64,000 bases of DNA from Melieria omissa (GCA_963971225.1 OZ020269.1:22318921-22382920); one strand, 5' to 3'; positions 23,330 through 36,130 are shown, counted from the stretch's first letter. A program made the numbers and translations. Notes: a model not told the origin generated them from the letters alone.

Positions 23330-23545
23330 CACAAGACTTTGCCTTGTGTTGGTTACGTTGATCGGTTGTGTTTCCCTGCCAGGTTGGTGATTAGCCTAAG
23401 TGATGGGCCTGCCATCTATCGCCGCTTAGGAACAATGCCTCCGATGTAGTGAGCTACCGCTTATAGCGCCATCTGTTGTGTAAGGGAAGTGACAGCAGTA
23501 TGGTTGAGGATTTCGCTAACATCGGTTTGGTGTGCTGTTTTGGCT
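23330..23545. repeat. Dispersed repeat family Q, copy 1
   Basis: Shares with 28890-29030 the ordered phrases GAGCTACCGCTTATAG, CGCCATCTGTTGTGTAAGG, AGTATGGTTGAGGATTTCGC and ATCGGTTTGGTG, same strand, about 80% alike by eye. A TCTATCGCCGCTTAGG phrase precedes it. Unclassified; probably the tail of an old element. Confidence 0.65.
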
Positions 23546-24335
23546 TTAGCGAAAATTATGCTCTCTTTTTTCTTCAACTATAATGGCATGGCGCATTGTA
23601 AGTTCTTGCCATAGGGTTGCACGATCAATAAGAAATATTTCCTAGAAGGTTTAGCCCGTTTATGTGAAGTAATAAGGTTTTTGGGAAAAACAATTCAAGG
23701 CTCATACAACCCAATCACATGGATCACAATCAATCAATCACATCTTTGCTTATTGGTAATTTTTTTGCCCAAGAAATACACCTCAGCTATCGTATTTGTC
23801 AGACTTGGCCCTTGCGGCTCTTTCTTTAATGTTTCCGAAACTAAAAAGACCCATAAAAAGGTGAAGATTTGCTACGATTGAGGGAATAAAGACCTCATTG
23901 CTGGAAGAACTCAATGCCCTATGAAATTTATAATAATTTATTAGATAATTTTTGGAAGTGCTTCGGGGGTTGGAAAAAGCGGTGGAACAAATCTCAAGAC
24001 AGTTATCCTCTTCTCCTCTCATAAGAGAGGACTCCACGACGACTTAAGTCAACTTTTTATTCATTTAAAATAAATAACGAAAACTCGTCATCAATTGGCT
24101 TCAAATTAACTTAAATATTTTAATTCAAAAAGGCATTGAAATCGATCAACCAATCAGTTAGAAATCCATTATTTTTTTAATTAAAGAAAATAAATGATAA
24201 TCCCGTAGCCAATATTTTCAATTAATCAAAGAGAAGAAATAATGAAAATCATGTACCCACTATTTTCATTAAATTAAAGAGAAAAAAGTAATGTAAATCA
24301 TAAAAAAATGGAGCAGAGAGCCCATTCATAGGGCC
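23546..24335. other. Unique AT-rich sequence
   Basis: No gene recognised. Short frames at 23681-24037 on both strands show no domain. 24060-24300 contains three diverged copies of an ATTTTCAATTAATCAAAGAG-like phrase. Confidence 0.4.
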
Positions 24336-24339
24336 AGCC

Positions 24340-24790
24340 CTGATTTTCGGGCTTAGCAAAAAAGACCTGAAACAGAACATTCAAAGCTGGACGCAAAAAC
24401 ACAAACAAAAATACTGGAACAACTTGGAAGGTCTACACCATTCCAAAAAGTTCCTAAACTTCAATAGAGAGAGAGCCATCTCTGCTCTCGATCCCAACAG
24501 AAGCCAACTTAGGACCCTATGTGGTGCTTTTACAGACCACTTCTTCTGTAACAACCACCTCTACAAACTTGGTCTTACTGACAACAGAACATGTAGATTC
24601 TGCCAAGAAGCTGATGAAACAATGGATCATATTATGCCCTGACACACAGACGTGCAAAGTTTCTAGGAAAACATAACCTCGGTGAAGAGGACTGCAAATA
24701 TCGCAGAAAGGTCTGATTCAATACCTGAGCATATAAAACACCAGAGGATTTAAGGGGCACAATAAACGTCTCAGGTTGCGGTGCGCAAGA
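24340..24790 (+). pseudogene. LINE C-terminal fragment with CCHC knuckle and 3' tail
   Basis: The frame at 24424-24642 contains RAISALDPNRSQLRTLCGA, GLTDNRTCRFC and EADETMDHIM. This is the region just before and including the C-terminal knuckle C-x2-C-x8-H of R1/jockey-like LINEs. A frameshift at the final cysteine moves the frame on to CPDTQTC and AKFLGKHNLGEED, which continues the family pattern. 3' UTR-like sequence follows (AAGGGGCACAATAAACGTC near 24753). It is a different LINE lineage from the 34.45-kb copy. Confidence 0.75.
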
Positions 24791-27700
24791 ACATTTGACT
24801 GGCTGTTCGAAGAAAGTGGGCATATGGTCGTAACATGTATCTCATCTATGTAGAGGATGGCCAGGATGTCTCTAAAGAGAACTGGATACATTAATTAGAA
24901 ATTTAAGCAGTAAGCACAAATTCTTCCGAGGCTAACTTTGCATCGATGTTTAGGGACCATTTCAGTCGAGTTGATAAAACCGCTTACGTTTTTCAAATCT
25001 CGTGAATTTTCTGCGACCGGATGGACACAGTTTTGCACAGCTGTAGGATTATGATTTATAAAGGAGTAAAATTTTAAAATATTTTACCTTTGCTGGCTTG
25101 CGAACCACGCTCCAAAGAAATGCTGATGCTGAAATATCGATTTGACTAATAGAAATGCTGATTTTTGCAGGTTCTTGTCTGCTTTCAAGGCTATGACTTT
25201 CTGCATGACTTTCTGACTCTTTCTGCATTTCTTTCAAAATTGTGGTGCAATACTTCTGCATTGTCTGCTTGGGCTTTCTGTAAATATGGAGCAGAGAAAA
25301 CAGCAGTAAATATTATAGTTTAAATGTGTAATACATATTTTATCATCATAGAGAAAATCATTATTAGGCATCAAAAACTTATCGGTAAATATGCAAAACT
25401 ACAATTTTTAGTCAATTAATTGGCAAACTTTATGCAAATTGTACAAATATTTTAATTTGCCAAATGTTAAACTTGCATTAGCAATTCTAAGCGTATAGTC
25501 AATTACAACATTTTCATGGTGCCAGCAGCTAAGATACTTAACAGTCAATGCTCACAAAACCGTAAAGTGAATTTCCAATTGAATTTTGATCAGTAAGTCG
25601 TTTAGAATCTTAAGCCAATAATTTCAATTATGGCTTCAAGTTGCAGTGAACTTGGTCAATTTCGAGAATTTTGTATTTAAGTTGACTTTAGGCCACGACA
25701 CGAACTGAATAGCTACACAGATTATTGCCCAGTGCAGACAGACAGACGGACGAACTGTGGTCGATGCATTGTGCCATAAATTATTGAGGCTGAGTATGTA
25801 AGCGTCTATCTTTGTGCATGTATGTGTGTGTGTAGAGGCGTGTCTGTGTGAAGAATGTTTAGTATCTATCCTTCCATCTTTCAAATTATCAACAAGTGCC
25901 GACACAGCAGCAACAACTCGAACCATCAACAATCGATGGATTTATTTCTCCCACACCTACATACATTTCTACTTGTTAATGCTCCTGTGTGTGTGTGTGT
26001 GTGTGCGCGGACATGATATATGCCAGCGCGCAATAGACCGCAGTTGGGGGCTGATAGCAAATGTGTGCGTTTGTGCTTGAAGGCGGAAAATACCTGTTGA
26101 AAAGTAGTTTTGTGCTGCCAATTTAGGAACTGTTAAATAAAGGACAAAGGACATCTGAAAGGAGCTCAACGTCAGAGACAACAAATGACATGGCAGAAAT
26201 CACAAGCCGAACGCATTGGTGCCATTTGGTAATCATTTGCACAGACAGCCGTGCAGCGCAGCGCACAGCACAAGGCGTGCAATGCGAGGCATACGCGGCG
26301 TATACGTAACATAATGCGGCAGCGCTGACTGGCGTAAGACGAGCGCATAATGTAATCGCCGCAAACGTCAATGTCAGCAACAATAGTGGTTGTGGTGGTG
26401 GGGGTGCTGATATTGTTGTTTCTGTTATTGATGCTGTTGTTGTTGTGCTAGTGACCGTGGCAGTTATGGGCGATTGCGTATAGCGGATATCGGACGCAGT
26501 CGATAAAGCTGCTGCATTGAATGGTAGAGGGGGGCCGCGGCGGGATTTGCGAAACTTATAAATATTGCATGAATACAATAAAAGTGATTGGGTTGGATTT
26601 TTCCATTTCGCTTTTGTTTTGCTGTTGATTTCTTTGCATTTGTTGTTGTTATTGTTGTTGTTGTTGAATTTGTTTGTGCCATTTTTGCAAGCTTTTGCGT
26701 TTTTATTGTTGTGTCGAGTGCGCAATGCGTGCGCTGTGCGTTAGCGATTGTCGAACAGCGGCAGCAGCAGCAGTTGCCGTGCACTGGGCGCGACGCCGCG
26801 GCAACAAAAGTGGTTCAATAAGGCAAAAGCAACGAACGTATCGAGTGGCGTTTTACTTGGTTGGGAAAGCAGTGTCCTTGGGCTGCCATTGCTTGCGATC
26901 CAAGGCAGAGGCACCAAAGCGCTGCGGACGGCGGGTGGAAGCGCTCGGCGCCATGGATAGAGCCAAAGTGCGAAAGTGTGTGGTGAGTTGATGCTTGGCA
27001 TGCGATAACACTAAATGGTGGCATTACACAAAAAACAAAAGAACGTTTGAGAGGGCGTGGCGAAATGCTAAACGGGGCGCAACTGCCACGCGCTGCTTGC
27101 TATGGGCCGCTGGCACGTAGGGGCGTTGAAAACTTGCAAACTTGGTGTGCGTTTGAGCGTTTGAGCGTTTGAGCGTCAGTTGACGGTAATAATTGAATTC
27201 AGCATTTAAACGCATGAAATTCAAATGCCAAGCGCCACTTTAATCTTATCCCGTTGGTGTCTTCTGCAAGTCTTCCTTTTGTTGTTGGCCTGCTACGGTT
27301 TCACTGGCCAATTTTATTCTATACGTTGCTGCCGTTTGGGAATGAGCTAAGAGATCAGGTTGATAAGTGTTGAAGGCTGTTTTATCTATGGAACTTTAAA
27401 ATTAATGCATGAAACGGGATTTTACAAGGTCGCATGTACTAAACGTTATACAAACAAATGGATATTGTTTGGATTTGGTAAGTAGTAAACAGGATTAGTC
27501 GGCAGCACGCTTGCTTTTCATACAAGATCTTCTAGGTTCTGCAAATATAAAAGAAATACTGCCCATCGTTGTTCATATTCGACCTTAAGTTATATGTTCC
27601 CCCGCCCTTTCCTCTATTCGTTTAACATGTGTGTGATATAACACATGTTGAAAACATGAAAACATAAAAATTATTATTATTATTATTATTTATTAATTTA

Positions 27701-28135
27701 ATTAATTTTTTTAATTATAAATTAAAAATTTTTTTTATTAATTTTTTAAGTGTAAAAAAATGTTTCCTATGCGACAAATTAAATCAACTTTTAGTTATTC
27801 GAAGGAACGAATCTAACAATCAGTGCCGATGACCATCAGTGTCAAGCAACGTTCAACGCTTTCACGAACAGTACTATTCAAGGCAAACGTGGCGTATACG
27901 TAACATAATTCGGCAGTGATTAGTGGCGAAACATTTTTGATTCGATAAGCTGATTATTTCAACTTAGCTATGCTTCATTAAGCTAAGTTTGATAGAGCTA
28001 AATGAAATAAAGTTAGCTGAATCTTAGGTTTGGGTAGCACAAACGAACACTTTATTCCCAACTGGTCTGTTCTGAAATCACATAAAGATTGAAGACATTG
28101 ATTAGGAGACATTATCCTTAGCAGGGACTTTGAGC
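24791..28135. other. Non-coding sequence, with a GC-richer block at 26.2-27.2 kb
   Basis: No gene recognised. Microsatellites: TG near 25815-25835, (GT)n at 25985-26005, GTT near 26643-26665. 26220-27160 is GC-richer than its surroundings and has many overlapping open frames on both strands, the usual sign of fewer chance stops. The 200-codon - strand frame at 26123-26725 is driven by AAC and ACC triplets. GGCGTATACGTAACATAAT occurs at 26298-26316 and again near 27891. Confidence 0.4.
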
Positions 28136-28139
28136 TCGC

Positions 28140-28480
28140 TGAACTTGTTCAATTAGTTTTTCAGGTCTTCCCTACATGAGTTAGAAATCTAAGCATTGAT
28201 ATCTAAATAGTTGCATCTTCCTTGGTCAAGTTTTTCACATCTTCTTTTTCCTTGCAGCTTCTGCAAAAAAAAAAAATTTGAAAAATTCTTAATTCCGCTG
28301 CATGTAGACCAATTAGCCAGGGATAGCTGACGTAAGCCTTAAGAAATTAAAAAAAAATTTTTCAGCAAGTCGGTTGTTCTGAGAAAGTTTGAAAGGGTGG
28401 AATTTCGAGCCACTCTGTAGCTGGATAGTTTATTCCACCTACTGTTTGCAGTACTAAAAAGTAGTTTCATATCTGTCTCA
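28140..28480 (-). pseudogene. LINE C-terminal remnant
   Basis: On the - strand, with frameshifts, the sequence reads WNKLSSYRVARNSTLSNFL, then LRQLSLANWST and CRSCKE. This is the stretch between the RNase H domain and the C-terminal knuckle in I/jockey-like LINEs. The nucleotide phrase GCATGTAGACCAATT and CTGCAGCTT-like sequence are shared with the LINE at 34.45-34.80 kb, so both belong to one family. A poly-A run interrupts it near 28266. Confidence 0.55.
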
Positions 28481-28889
28481 GCCTTGCCTTTTCAGGCGAC
28501 GCCACCTTCTCGAATTGTGTATCCAAAACACACCTCACCCTGGTCAGCTGATCAGCTGAAACTGACTCATTTTCATGGATGCTCGTGACACCAAATATCC
28601 AGAAGATGGTAAGACTCCCCTCGCACAGCAGCAAAGAAGGTTCTTCTTAACATTCCTAGATTATTTTATTTAGACTTAGTTAGAGTTAGGTGTTCTAGGA
28701 AAAACTTGACTTGTCTAACAACTTTAGGATGTTCATTCGGTTTACTCATCTGTTCTTGGGTTTTTATTATTTTTTGTATGCGGTTCTATTAGTTCCATTG
28801 AAATCTTTGAATTCTTAAAGGAGAGCATCAACGTATTCTGCGCTTGTTTGTGGAAAACTTATCTTACCCAGCTAATTTAAGTTACCTAA
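28481..28889. other. Unclassified sequence between LINE and repeat Q
   Basis: May include older LINE sequence on the - strand (28490-28650), but no motif is clear enough to support this. Confidence 0.3.
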
Positions 28890-29030
28890 GCACTCCCGTA
28901 CAATCTTCGAGTAGCTAACCTGACAACAAGCTATGAGGTACCGCTCAAGTCGCCATCTCTTGTGTAAAGGATGTGGGAGTAATATGGTTGGAGACTTCGC
29001 TAAGATCGGCTTGGTGCACTATTTTTCGCG
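28890..29030. repeat. Dispersed repeat family Q, copy 2
   Basis: Diverged copy of the 23330-23545 repeat: GAGGTACCGCTCAAGTCG, CCATCTCTTGTGTAAAGG, TAATATGGTTGGAGACTTCG, ATCGGCTTGGTG. Same strand as copy 1. Confidence 0.65.
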
Positions 29031-30827
29031 CAAAATCAATATTTTGACAGATTATTCCTTAGAATGAAACATTTTGTTTCAAGAAATTTAATTGTAAGTT
29101 TAATTAATTCGTTTTTTTATATAATTAATTAATGTTTGAATTTAATTTTTCTAATCAGATTTTTATTTTTTTGAACAATTTATTATTATTTATCTATTTA
29201 TCAAAATTCCAAATGTATTGTATTTTTTATCTATTTTAGTTCTTGCACAGCAAAATTTAATTCTCACAAATTCAAACATTTGTTTGCTTTCACTCAACTA
29301 AACTGGCCTGCGGCAAACAAAAGTCTAAGCTCCAATTAATGTATACAAATTATTTAACATATCGAAAGCAGCTGCTTGCACAACAAAGCTATTTGTTTTA
29401 ATCTGTTATGAAATTTACATCCAATCAGATTGAAATACGCCGCAAATAAACCAATTAAAACATTGCAAAAAACTTGCTAAAATTTATAAATGGCAAATTG
29501 TTTTGACAGCGCACAGATTTGTGATAAATGAAAAGCAAAAACAACAAAAAATGCATTGAAAAAATAGAAATGTATTTTGCATTAACATTCAATGTGGTTT
29601 GATGGCTTGTGAATTTGTGAATTTATTTAGAGCAAAAAGTGGTCACACAAAGGCGTACGGCACAAAGCAGTGTTGCATTTGCCGCTGTCAATGCGTTGCA
29701 CTCGAGCGACACCCATTGAATGTCATTGAATGGGGCCCATTAATTCATTAGCGTCATTTATGGTCATTAAAGCAGCCACAACAACAGCAGCAACTGTAGC
29801 ACTGTTACACAACACAATTAGTACAAAACAAAACAACAACAAAAGCCTTAGCGTTATGTGTCAAATAGGCACTTAATCTAATTGAAATGAGCCGTTCATT
29901 GATTATCGATCAATTATGTTTGAGCTGAGAGCGCAGCGGCGGTGATAAAAAAAATAAATATAATAAATAAACAAAAATCAACAACAGCAAGCACATCAAG
30001 CACTCACACACACACACACACACACACTCAAATACCAAAAAGTCGCCAGCGACTTATCAGCCACTTAGGCGAACCGCAGCACAAAAGTTGGCACTGCCGC
30101 TGCCGTTGCTGTTGTTGGTCATACTTGAGTTGCTGCTGGGTATTTGCAGTTGACATTTGTGCTGTGTTGCTGCAACTCACAACAACAGCAACAATCACTC
30201 CAAGCTGCAAATGCGTCACATGAAATTCAGAACGACGCAATTCAGCCAACAAGAAAAATAACAATAACAACAACAATCAAGACACTGGCCAAGAGTTTAC
30301 GCAACGCATGCGATAAGCATTGAAATATTTGCCGCATTATTTGTCTATCCGCTGGTGCGATTCATAAAGATGAGTTTCAATTAATTTGCAGCTCCGAGCG
30401 TCAGTGACTGCTTGAGTGCTGTGTGGCCGTGGCGACGATAAGCTTGCGACACTTGTGGCGTTGACAGCGACAGCAACAATGGCGCTCTTAAGCGTCTTTC
30501 GTTGTTGTTGCTTGTGGCATGCAACAGTGATTAGTAGTTGGACGTTTTTCTATGTTCTTGTAGTCGCTGGTTTGTTGCTTAGTTGGAATTTATTAGCCAA
30601 GAGCCGGCGAACTCTGAACATGGCAAAGTGTTCAAGGAGCTTTTGAATAGCGAAAACTAACGAACGACTGGCAATGAAGTTTAAAGCTGTTTTAAATGTC
30701 TGGTTTGGATTTTGAATTAATTAAAGCATTACTTAGAAGGCCAGAAGATAATATGTGCTATATATAGAAAGATATATATTTCCGACTGTCTGCCAAATAG
30801 TTATGTAAGTAAAAAAAAGATTTAAAA
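29031..30827. other. Unique AT-rich sequence with microsatellites
   Basis: No gene recognised. A (CA)n run lies at about 30005-30028 and AAC/GTT triplet runs at 29830-29845, 30105-30120 and 30180-30270. Frames overlapping them are artefacts of the triplet repeats. Confidence 0.45.
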
Positions 30828-31070
30828 ACACTCACATTGAATAAGATGGCACTGTACTCAAAAAAGTCACTCATACGCAGCGTAGGACCGTTCCATGCGT
30901 TTTGTGCATTGTTTATGTATATGAAATAATGAAATATAGGAGTGGTTGACAGAGAGAATGCATTTTCATCTCTTTGCACATAAATGTTTGTCTTGATTGA
31001 GTGACTGACTGTCTGATTGGCTGACTGATTCATCATCGACCAGCACAAAGCGCTTGAGCTATAGCTCAAG
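30828..31070. repeat. Composite dispersed repeat, modules X and Y
   Basis: Module X (30828-30930) contains CACTCATACGCAGCGTAGGA. It recurs inverted at 53738-53835. Module Y (30995-31070) contains GACTGACTGTCTGATTGGC and TGATTCATCATCGACCAGC. It recurs in direct orientation at 53535-53615. In one locus X precedes Y; in the other it follows Y and is inverted. Confidence 0.7.
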
Positions 31071-31079
31071 CTTGAAATT

Positions 31080-32470
31080 TAAACTGAAAGTGCACTTTAA
31101 AAAATGAGCCTCCACTAAGACGAGATTTTTTGTAATCTGGGGTCTAAAGGGGCAAAACATGGGTGCTTTATGAAGAAACTTGATTTAATAATCCTATTGA
31201 TTTCAAAATTGCTGAAAATACTTCAAATCAAAAATAATGCGAGACGTCTTTTTTAGTTTTTTAAAAATCAAAATTTAACGGAATCATGAATGGGTTAAGG
31301 TTCGCATATAGAAAGAATATGAACAAACATGGGTCAATTGACTTCAAAATTGCTGAAAACACTTGAAATCAAAAATAATTAGATACATGTTTTTTGTTTT
31401 AGTGAAAGTCCAAACTTGAGAGGGTAAACCAAGGGTTAAATATTTGTATGGAGAAACATGATTTGATGGATTTTTGAACTTCAAATATGGTTAAATGAGA
31501 AATAATTTGTCATATAAATTTAATTTTTATTAAAAACTAAAATCTGAAGGGGTCAAGCATGGGTTAAAATTTGTAATAGACAAGCTGTAAGAATAAGAAT
31601 AATTGAGCCTTGACTTCTAAATTGGTGAAAGTACCCTTAGAGAGAAATATTTTGACACGTGCTTTTCACATTTTTGGAATTAAAAGTTGAGCTGAGTCAA
31701 CAGTTAACACTTCATATGGAGAAATATGATTTAATGGGCTCATTGACCACTGCACAACAAAATCAAATTTTTTTTTAAATAACAAGGTTCTGACAACGGA
31801 TTCTGGTAGAGAGGACCAAAAAAAATATGTTTTAGTACGTAAAAATACAACACATTTTCAGTTTTGGCTTAAATCTGGCGTTCAAGTAAATTTCTGAGCT
31901 TTGATGTGTTCAAAGACCCCTAGTAGAATTTTATGACGAATATTTTTGTGGTATATTTTGTCCTTAAAAAGTCCTTTTGTACAGGACATTTTTGGCATTT
32001 TAGAAAAAAAGGGTCCAATTGACCCATAAAAATAGGAGCTACAGGGTTAAAATGCTCCACAAAAATGTTCCTCGGAGTGTTATACACCTAATTGCTGAAC
32101 ACATAATATACCTAAAATGTGATTTTACATGGGTTTGGTATGCCCATTCACCATAAGAATGCGCGAAATGGGGAAAACTGTGACTTCCTAAAAAAAATTC
32201 AGATGTAAACTTTCAAAACGCCGATACACGTATATTTTTGTTTGGTCCCCTCTACAAGAATCCGTTGTCAGATCCTTGTTATTTTTTTTTTGTGTTGTGC
32301 AGTGATTGGACAAGTATTGTTCATCGAAATCTGATGAAGTCAACAAAAGGTTAAGAACAACTTGTTTTATGGGGCCCACTGATTTCAAACATGGAAAAAG
32401 CACTCAAAATCATAAATAAGGCAGCGCGTGTCTTTTAGTGTTTGAAAATCAAAATCCGACAAGGTAACGT
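31080..32470. repeat. Degenerate ~150-bp tandem array, split by a MITE
   Basis: Units contain, in order, GGGGTCAA-CATGGGTTAA-like sequence, GAGAAACATGATTTAATGG, CATTGACTTCAAAATTG, TGAAAACACTTGAAATC and TTTTTAAAAATCAAAAT. Four or five diverged units are seen from 31130 to 31747, and one more continues after the 31748-32304 insertion (32320-32470). A fragment of the same unit is present at 53650-53730. Confidence 0.65.
31748..32304. mobile_element. MITE-A, 557 bp, with ~75-bp terminal inverted repeats
   Basis: Left end CACTGCACAACAAAATC and right end ATTTTTTTTTTGTGTTGTGCAGTG-type sequence are inverted repeats. Inverted homology extends through AACAAGGTTCTGACAACGGA, TCTGGTAGAGAGGACC and AAAAAATAT. 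A poly-T/A tract interrupts both arms. No coding capacity. ATTG lies on both sides but no longer target duplication is clear. A second copy is present at about 59150-59770. Confidence 0.85.
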
Positions 32471-32479
32471 TTTTTTAGA

Positions 32480-34140
32480 AGTTTATGTAAATAAACATAA
32501 AACATAAATTTAGAAAAAATCATGACATGAGTAAAGATAAGTTCACTGATATCATAAACTTCGTGCTTGCAAAGCTGATGAACGCTGCTAGTAAACAATC
32601 AAGTTTTACTATACTAATTCTAAGACTTTCTTTACTTTTTTTACTTGTAGTTATTTTTCACCTTATGCACAGAAACTGAAAATTCAAATTCTTTCAAGCA
32701 TTTCATACACTCGTAGTTTCTTTTCATAACAATTGACGTTAACATTCCGCACAGGTTTAGTCTTTGGTTGGGGAACAGTAATCGCTGCTGCTCAACTTGG
32801 CCGCTACTTTACTTATTTCCTGCCGACTTGGCATCAAATGTGTCCGCATAAATTATGCAGCTGGCCCAACAGTTGCTTCCTGCTCAACATTTGCTTATCT
32901 TAATTTATGCTCGAACGCGATGCAATACTTACAAAGCAACAGAACCAGCCACATTGAAGCCCTGCGTTGAAGTTTACCTCAAATACTTCTGCCACATTCA
33001 CACTTTTGGCCGTCTTAGGTCAGCGTGCACTGTGCAATGGGGGGAAATACAAAAATTCGCTTGCTGCACACAGGCCAAGAAGGCGGTAAAGCTGTCCGAA
33101 AGCAACTGGCTGGCAGTTGGAGTGTGCGAAAAGTACAAAATACGATAACGTGCAGCGTATTGTGCGCTGGCAGCTGGCAACACAATGGCAATGGCAACCC
33201 TCATATAAATTCTTACAAAAAAAAGGGAAACTGTCAAACTTCATGAAACAAAACAGAAGAAATGTCTACTGTTCAAAGTGCTTCGACTATGGAACAGCGC
33301 TACATGCGATGGAAAAATAGAGACAATCATACCTCGAGTGCTTTAGTTTTACTGCACGAAAATAAGCCCAGAAGTATGAAGCTACAGAAAAGGGTAGAAG
33401 TAGTAATTTTTCTTATGGAAAAATAGATGAGCTAAGATTTGTCATACTTATCTTCTTGGCTCATGTCAAATTTGAGCTCTAATTTTTCTAAGCAAAAGTA
33501 TCCTCATACCCATTGTAGCGCATCGAGAAAATTATAGGAGCTAAGCGCTCCAAGTAGCAATTGCATTGCTTTTCTCTTTTGCTTTATCTATATCTGTCTT
33601 TATCGCTATGCAGTCTTTCTGTGTGTGTGTGTAAATTTGGCACAGCCAATTTTGTTTGTGTGTGTGTGTGTGTGTGCATGGCTTGTTGTATGTTATTTAC
33701 GGTTAAAGTGTTTTATCGCGCACGCAACAGTAGCCGCCGCACTCCACTTCACTCGCCACTCGCCACGGGCCATGTTCGGCTGTCGCGTCCACTTGTTAGG
33801 GGCTGTCATGGTGCATGGCCACTCGGCATGCGGGCTCGCCACTTGTTACTTGTGCCAAACTGCGCACGCACAATTTATCGTATAATTTATGCAATGTTTC
33901 ATTGCATGATAATCAGAACGGCACACAATGCGACCTTTTGTGCCGCCAATGTGTCAGCCAAACGGCAGCTTTGGCTGTGGGCGTTTGCTGGTAGCCAGTG
34001 TTTGGCTATTTTTGCGCCATTTTCTGTGCTATTAAATACTAAAGACGGGACTGGACATTTTACGTTTAACTGAGTTTCACATATGAGCCGTTCACGAGTT
34101 AAATAATTTAAATTTGTTTGGTTTTTGGTTTTTTTTTTGG
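32480..34140. other. Non-coding sequence
   Basis: No gene recognised. (GT)n runs lie at 33617-33632 and 33654-33676. The 170-codon frame at 33561-34073 and the cluster of frames at 32855-33320, open on both strands, have no domain. Confidence 0.4.
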
Positions 34141-36128
34141 AGGTAAGAGATTTTTCTACCTTCAGCAGTCAATCAAGGAGATTTGGTGAATACTTAGAGA
34201 GAGTTGGGTTTTGTTTGTAAGAAGAAAGGCACACGCAAGGAGTCTTTAGGGATTAAAACCTAAAAATATCTGTTTGACAGACAAATTTTGTTATGTAACT
34301 GAATTATTTGTCTGAATTATTTACAAAACTTGCGCCTGTCGCGCCTCCAAATTGAACTCCTATGTGCGTCATTGTAGAGAAACTGAAATCAATGTGAAGA
34401 ATTCGTCTCGTGTTTCAGGTAGACATTTGAAAACATTTTCTTGTCTCTTAGGTAGGTAGGTAGCAGCGACTGCGTGCTCTCTGAGCACACTCAAGTAGCA
34501 CTGTGTGCCGTTTTGTTGTCGCCTCCTCGATTGGGTCTTCTCTGCGTGGGAGAAGATACTGGGCCTTAAAGCCAACCCGCATCGTCCAAATAGGACTTGA
34601 TGCATTTCAGTCTTGTCTCAGACAGATCAGCAAGAGAGCTAATCAGACTGTTTCCCAAGGAATTTAGTCTTTAAAAAGCCAAGGCAGGGCAGCCGCAGAG
34701 GAAGTATTCGAGTGTTTCCCTCTCGTTGATTTTCCTGCAGCTTTTGCAAAATGGGTTGCGGGGGATTCCCAATCTCGCCGCATGTAGACCAATTGGCCAG
34801 TGACCTCTTGTCTCTTAGGGAATAAAAAATTAAAAAAGTTAATCCTGGAAATATTAAATTAATTAAATATGATGGATTTTTTCATTAGAAACGCTATGAG
34901 GAGATATTGGGAAAAAATTTAAATATTTCAGGGGACGAAAAAATTAAAAATATATTATTTATTGAAACAAAAATAATAATTGAATACAGCGCAATATTTT
35001 TTGAAGAAAATATACTTAAAATGTTTTGAGGAGAAAACTGGGAAGAAAACTTGTAAAAATTATACTCCAGCGAAGTCTTCTGAATAACCTCAAGTCATTG
35101 CTCACAGGGGCTGAAAGGATTAAAACAGATAAAAAAACTTAAAAACTTAAAACTTAAAATTTAAAAACTTAAAACTTATAACGAAATTCAATCCAGCAAA
35201 GATATTTGTAGAAACTGAGTTCATGAATGCCAATGAAATTAAATAAAATGTTATTTTTTTTTTGAAACGTTTGTTATTAGAAAGTTTGACGTCTTAGCAG
35301 TCTTAGAGGATTAGAAAAAACAAATATTTAAAATTAAATTAAAAACAAATTAAAATATTAAAAAAACACATTAAAAACATAATTGGCATCTAAATCCCTC
35401 AGGGGTTGAAAGATTGAAATGGATAATCCTTACAACGAAATTCAATCCAGCGAAGGCAAAACTCATCTGTGTTCATTAAAATGAATTGAATATTATTTTT
35501 TTGAACGTTTAAAAAGACTTTTGGAAACGTTTTACGTCTCACAGAAAGCGAAGGATTAAACAAAATTAATTGCTTAAAAAAAATATCTAGACCGATTGTC
35601 CTTTGAAGGAACTGATTGTAAAGCAATATTTCTTATTAGAAAGTTTGAAAATTTAACGTCTTATATGGGATTAGAAGAATAAAAAATTAAAAAAAAACCT
35701 TTACAAATAAATTCAATTGAAATATTAAGAAGCCTTTATAAAAGATAATTGGAAATTTCGTATCTCACAGGAAATGAAAGGATTAAAAATAAATTGCTTA
35801 AAACGTAATTTAATCCGCAGTAATAATCAGTGCAGTAGTTTGAATAAACTTTGAAGTCATCATGCCAATTATTTTATAAATATTTTACGTATGTCCTGCG
35901 AAGCGAATGGAATAAAAAGCTTATTATATTAAAAAAAAAACGATCTAAACCGAAGAATGTCGATTAAAGGAACTTACATACATAAGTGGCTGTGAGGCAT
36001 TATTTCTCATTAGAAAGCTTAACGTCTTAAAGAGGATTAAAAAAAATAAAACTTCTTTAAATATAAATTTGATTCAAATATTAAAGAATTCATTCTATTT
36101 AATGGAAAATTTATTAAATAAACTGAAA
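34141..36128. repeat. Degenerate AT-rich tandem array
   Basis: A recurring phrase ATTAGAAAG-TT-AACGTCTTA followed by GGATTAGAAAAAA-like sequence appears near 35275, 35635 and 36008. GAAATTCAATCCAGCGAAG appears near 35190 and 35438, with variants near 35080 and 35810. Spacing is irregular (roughly 170-370 bp). The CTTAG phrase and flanking module resemble those of the 3.2-5.9 kb array. It is interrupted by a LINE at 34453-34805. Confidence 0.5.
34453..34805 (-). mobile_element. 5'-truncated LINE with a 14-bp target-site duplication
   Basis: On the - strand, conceptual translation with frameshifts gives HWPIGLHAARLGIP, then CKSCRKINERE, LEYFLCGCPALAF and KCIKSYLDDAGWL. These are the C-terminal CCHC knuckle and terminal helix of an I/jockey/R1-like LINE. 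The 3' end is a (GGTA)n-type tail next to TAAGAGACAAGA. TCTTGTCTCTTAGG flanks the insertion on both sides (34439-34452 and 34806-34819), a perfect 14-bp duplication. It keeps only ~350 bp of the LINE. Confidence 0.85.
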
Positions 36129-36130
36129 TA

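Noticed and set aside
26123..26725. 200-codon - strand frame with an asparagine run
   Set aside because: The N run and T-rich stretch come from AAC and ACC triplet repeats in a GC-richer block where several frames are open on both strands. No domain is visible.
33561..34073. 170-codon + strand frame
   Set aside because: Begins in T-rich and (GT)n sequence and shows no domain.
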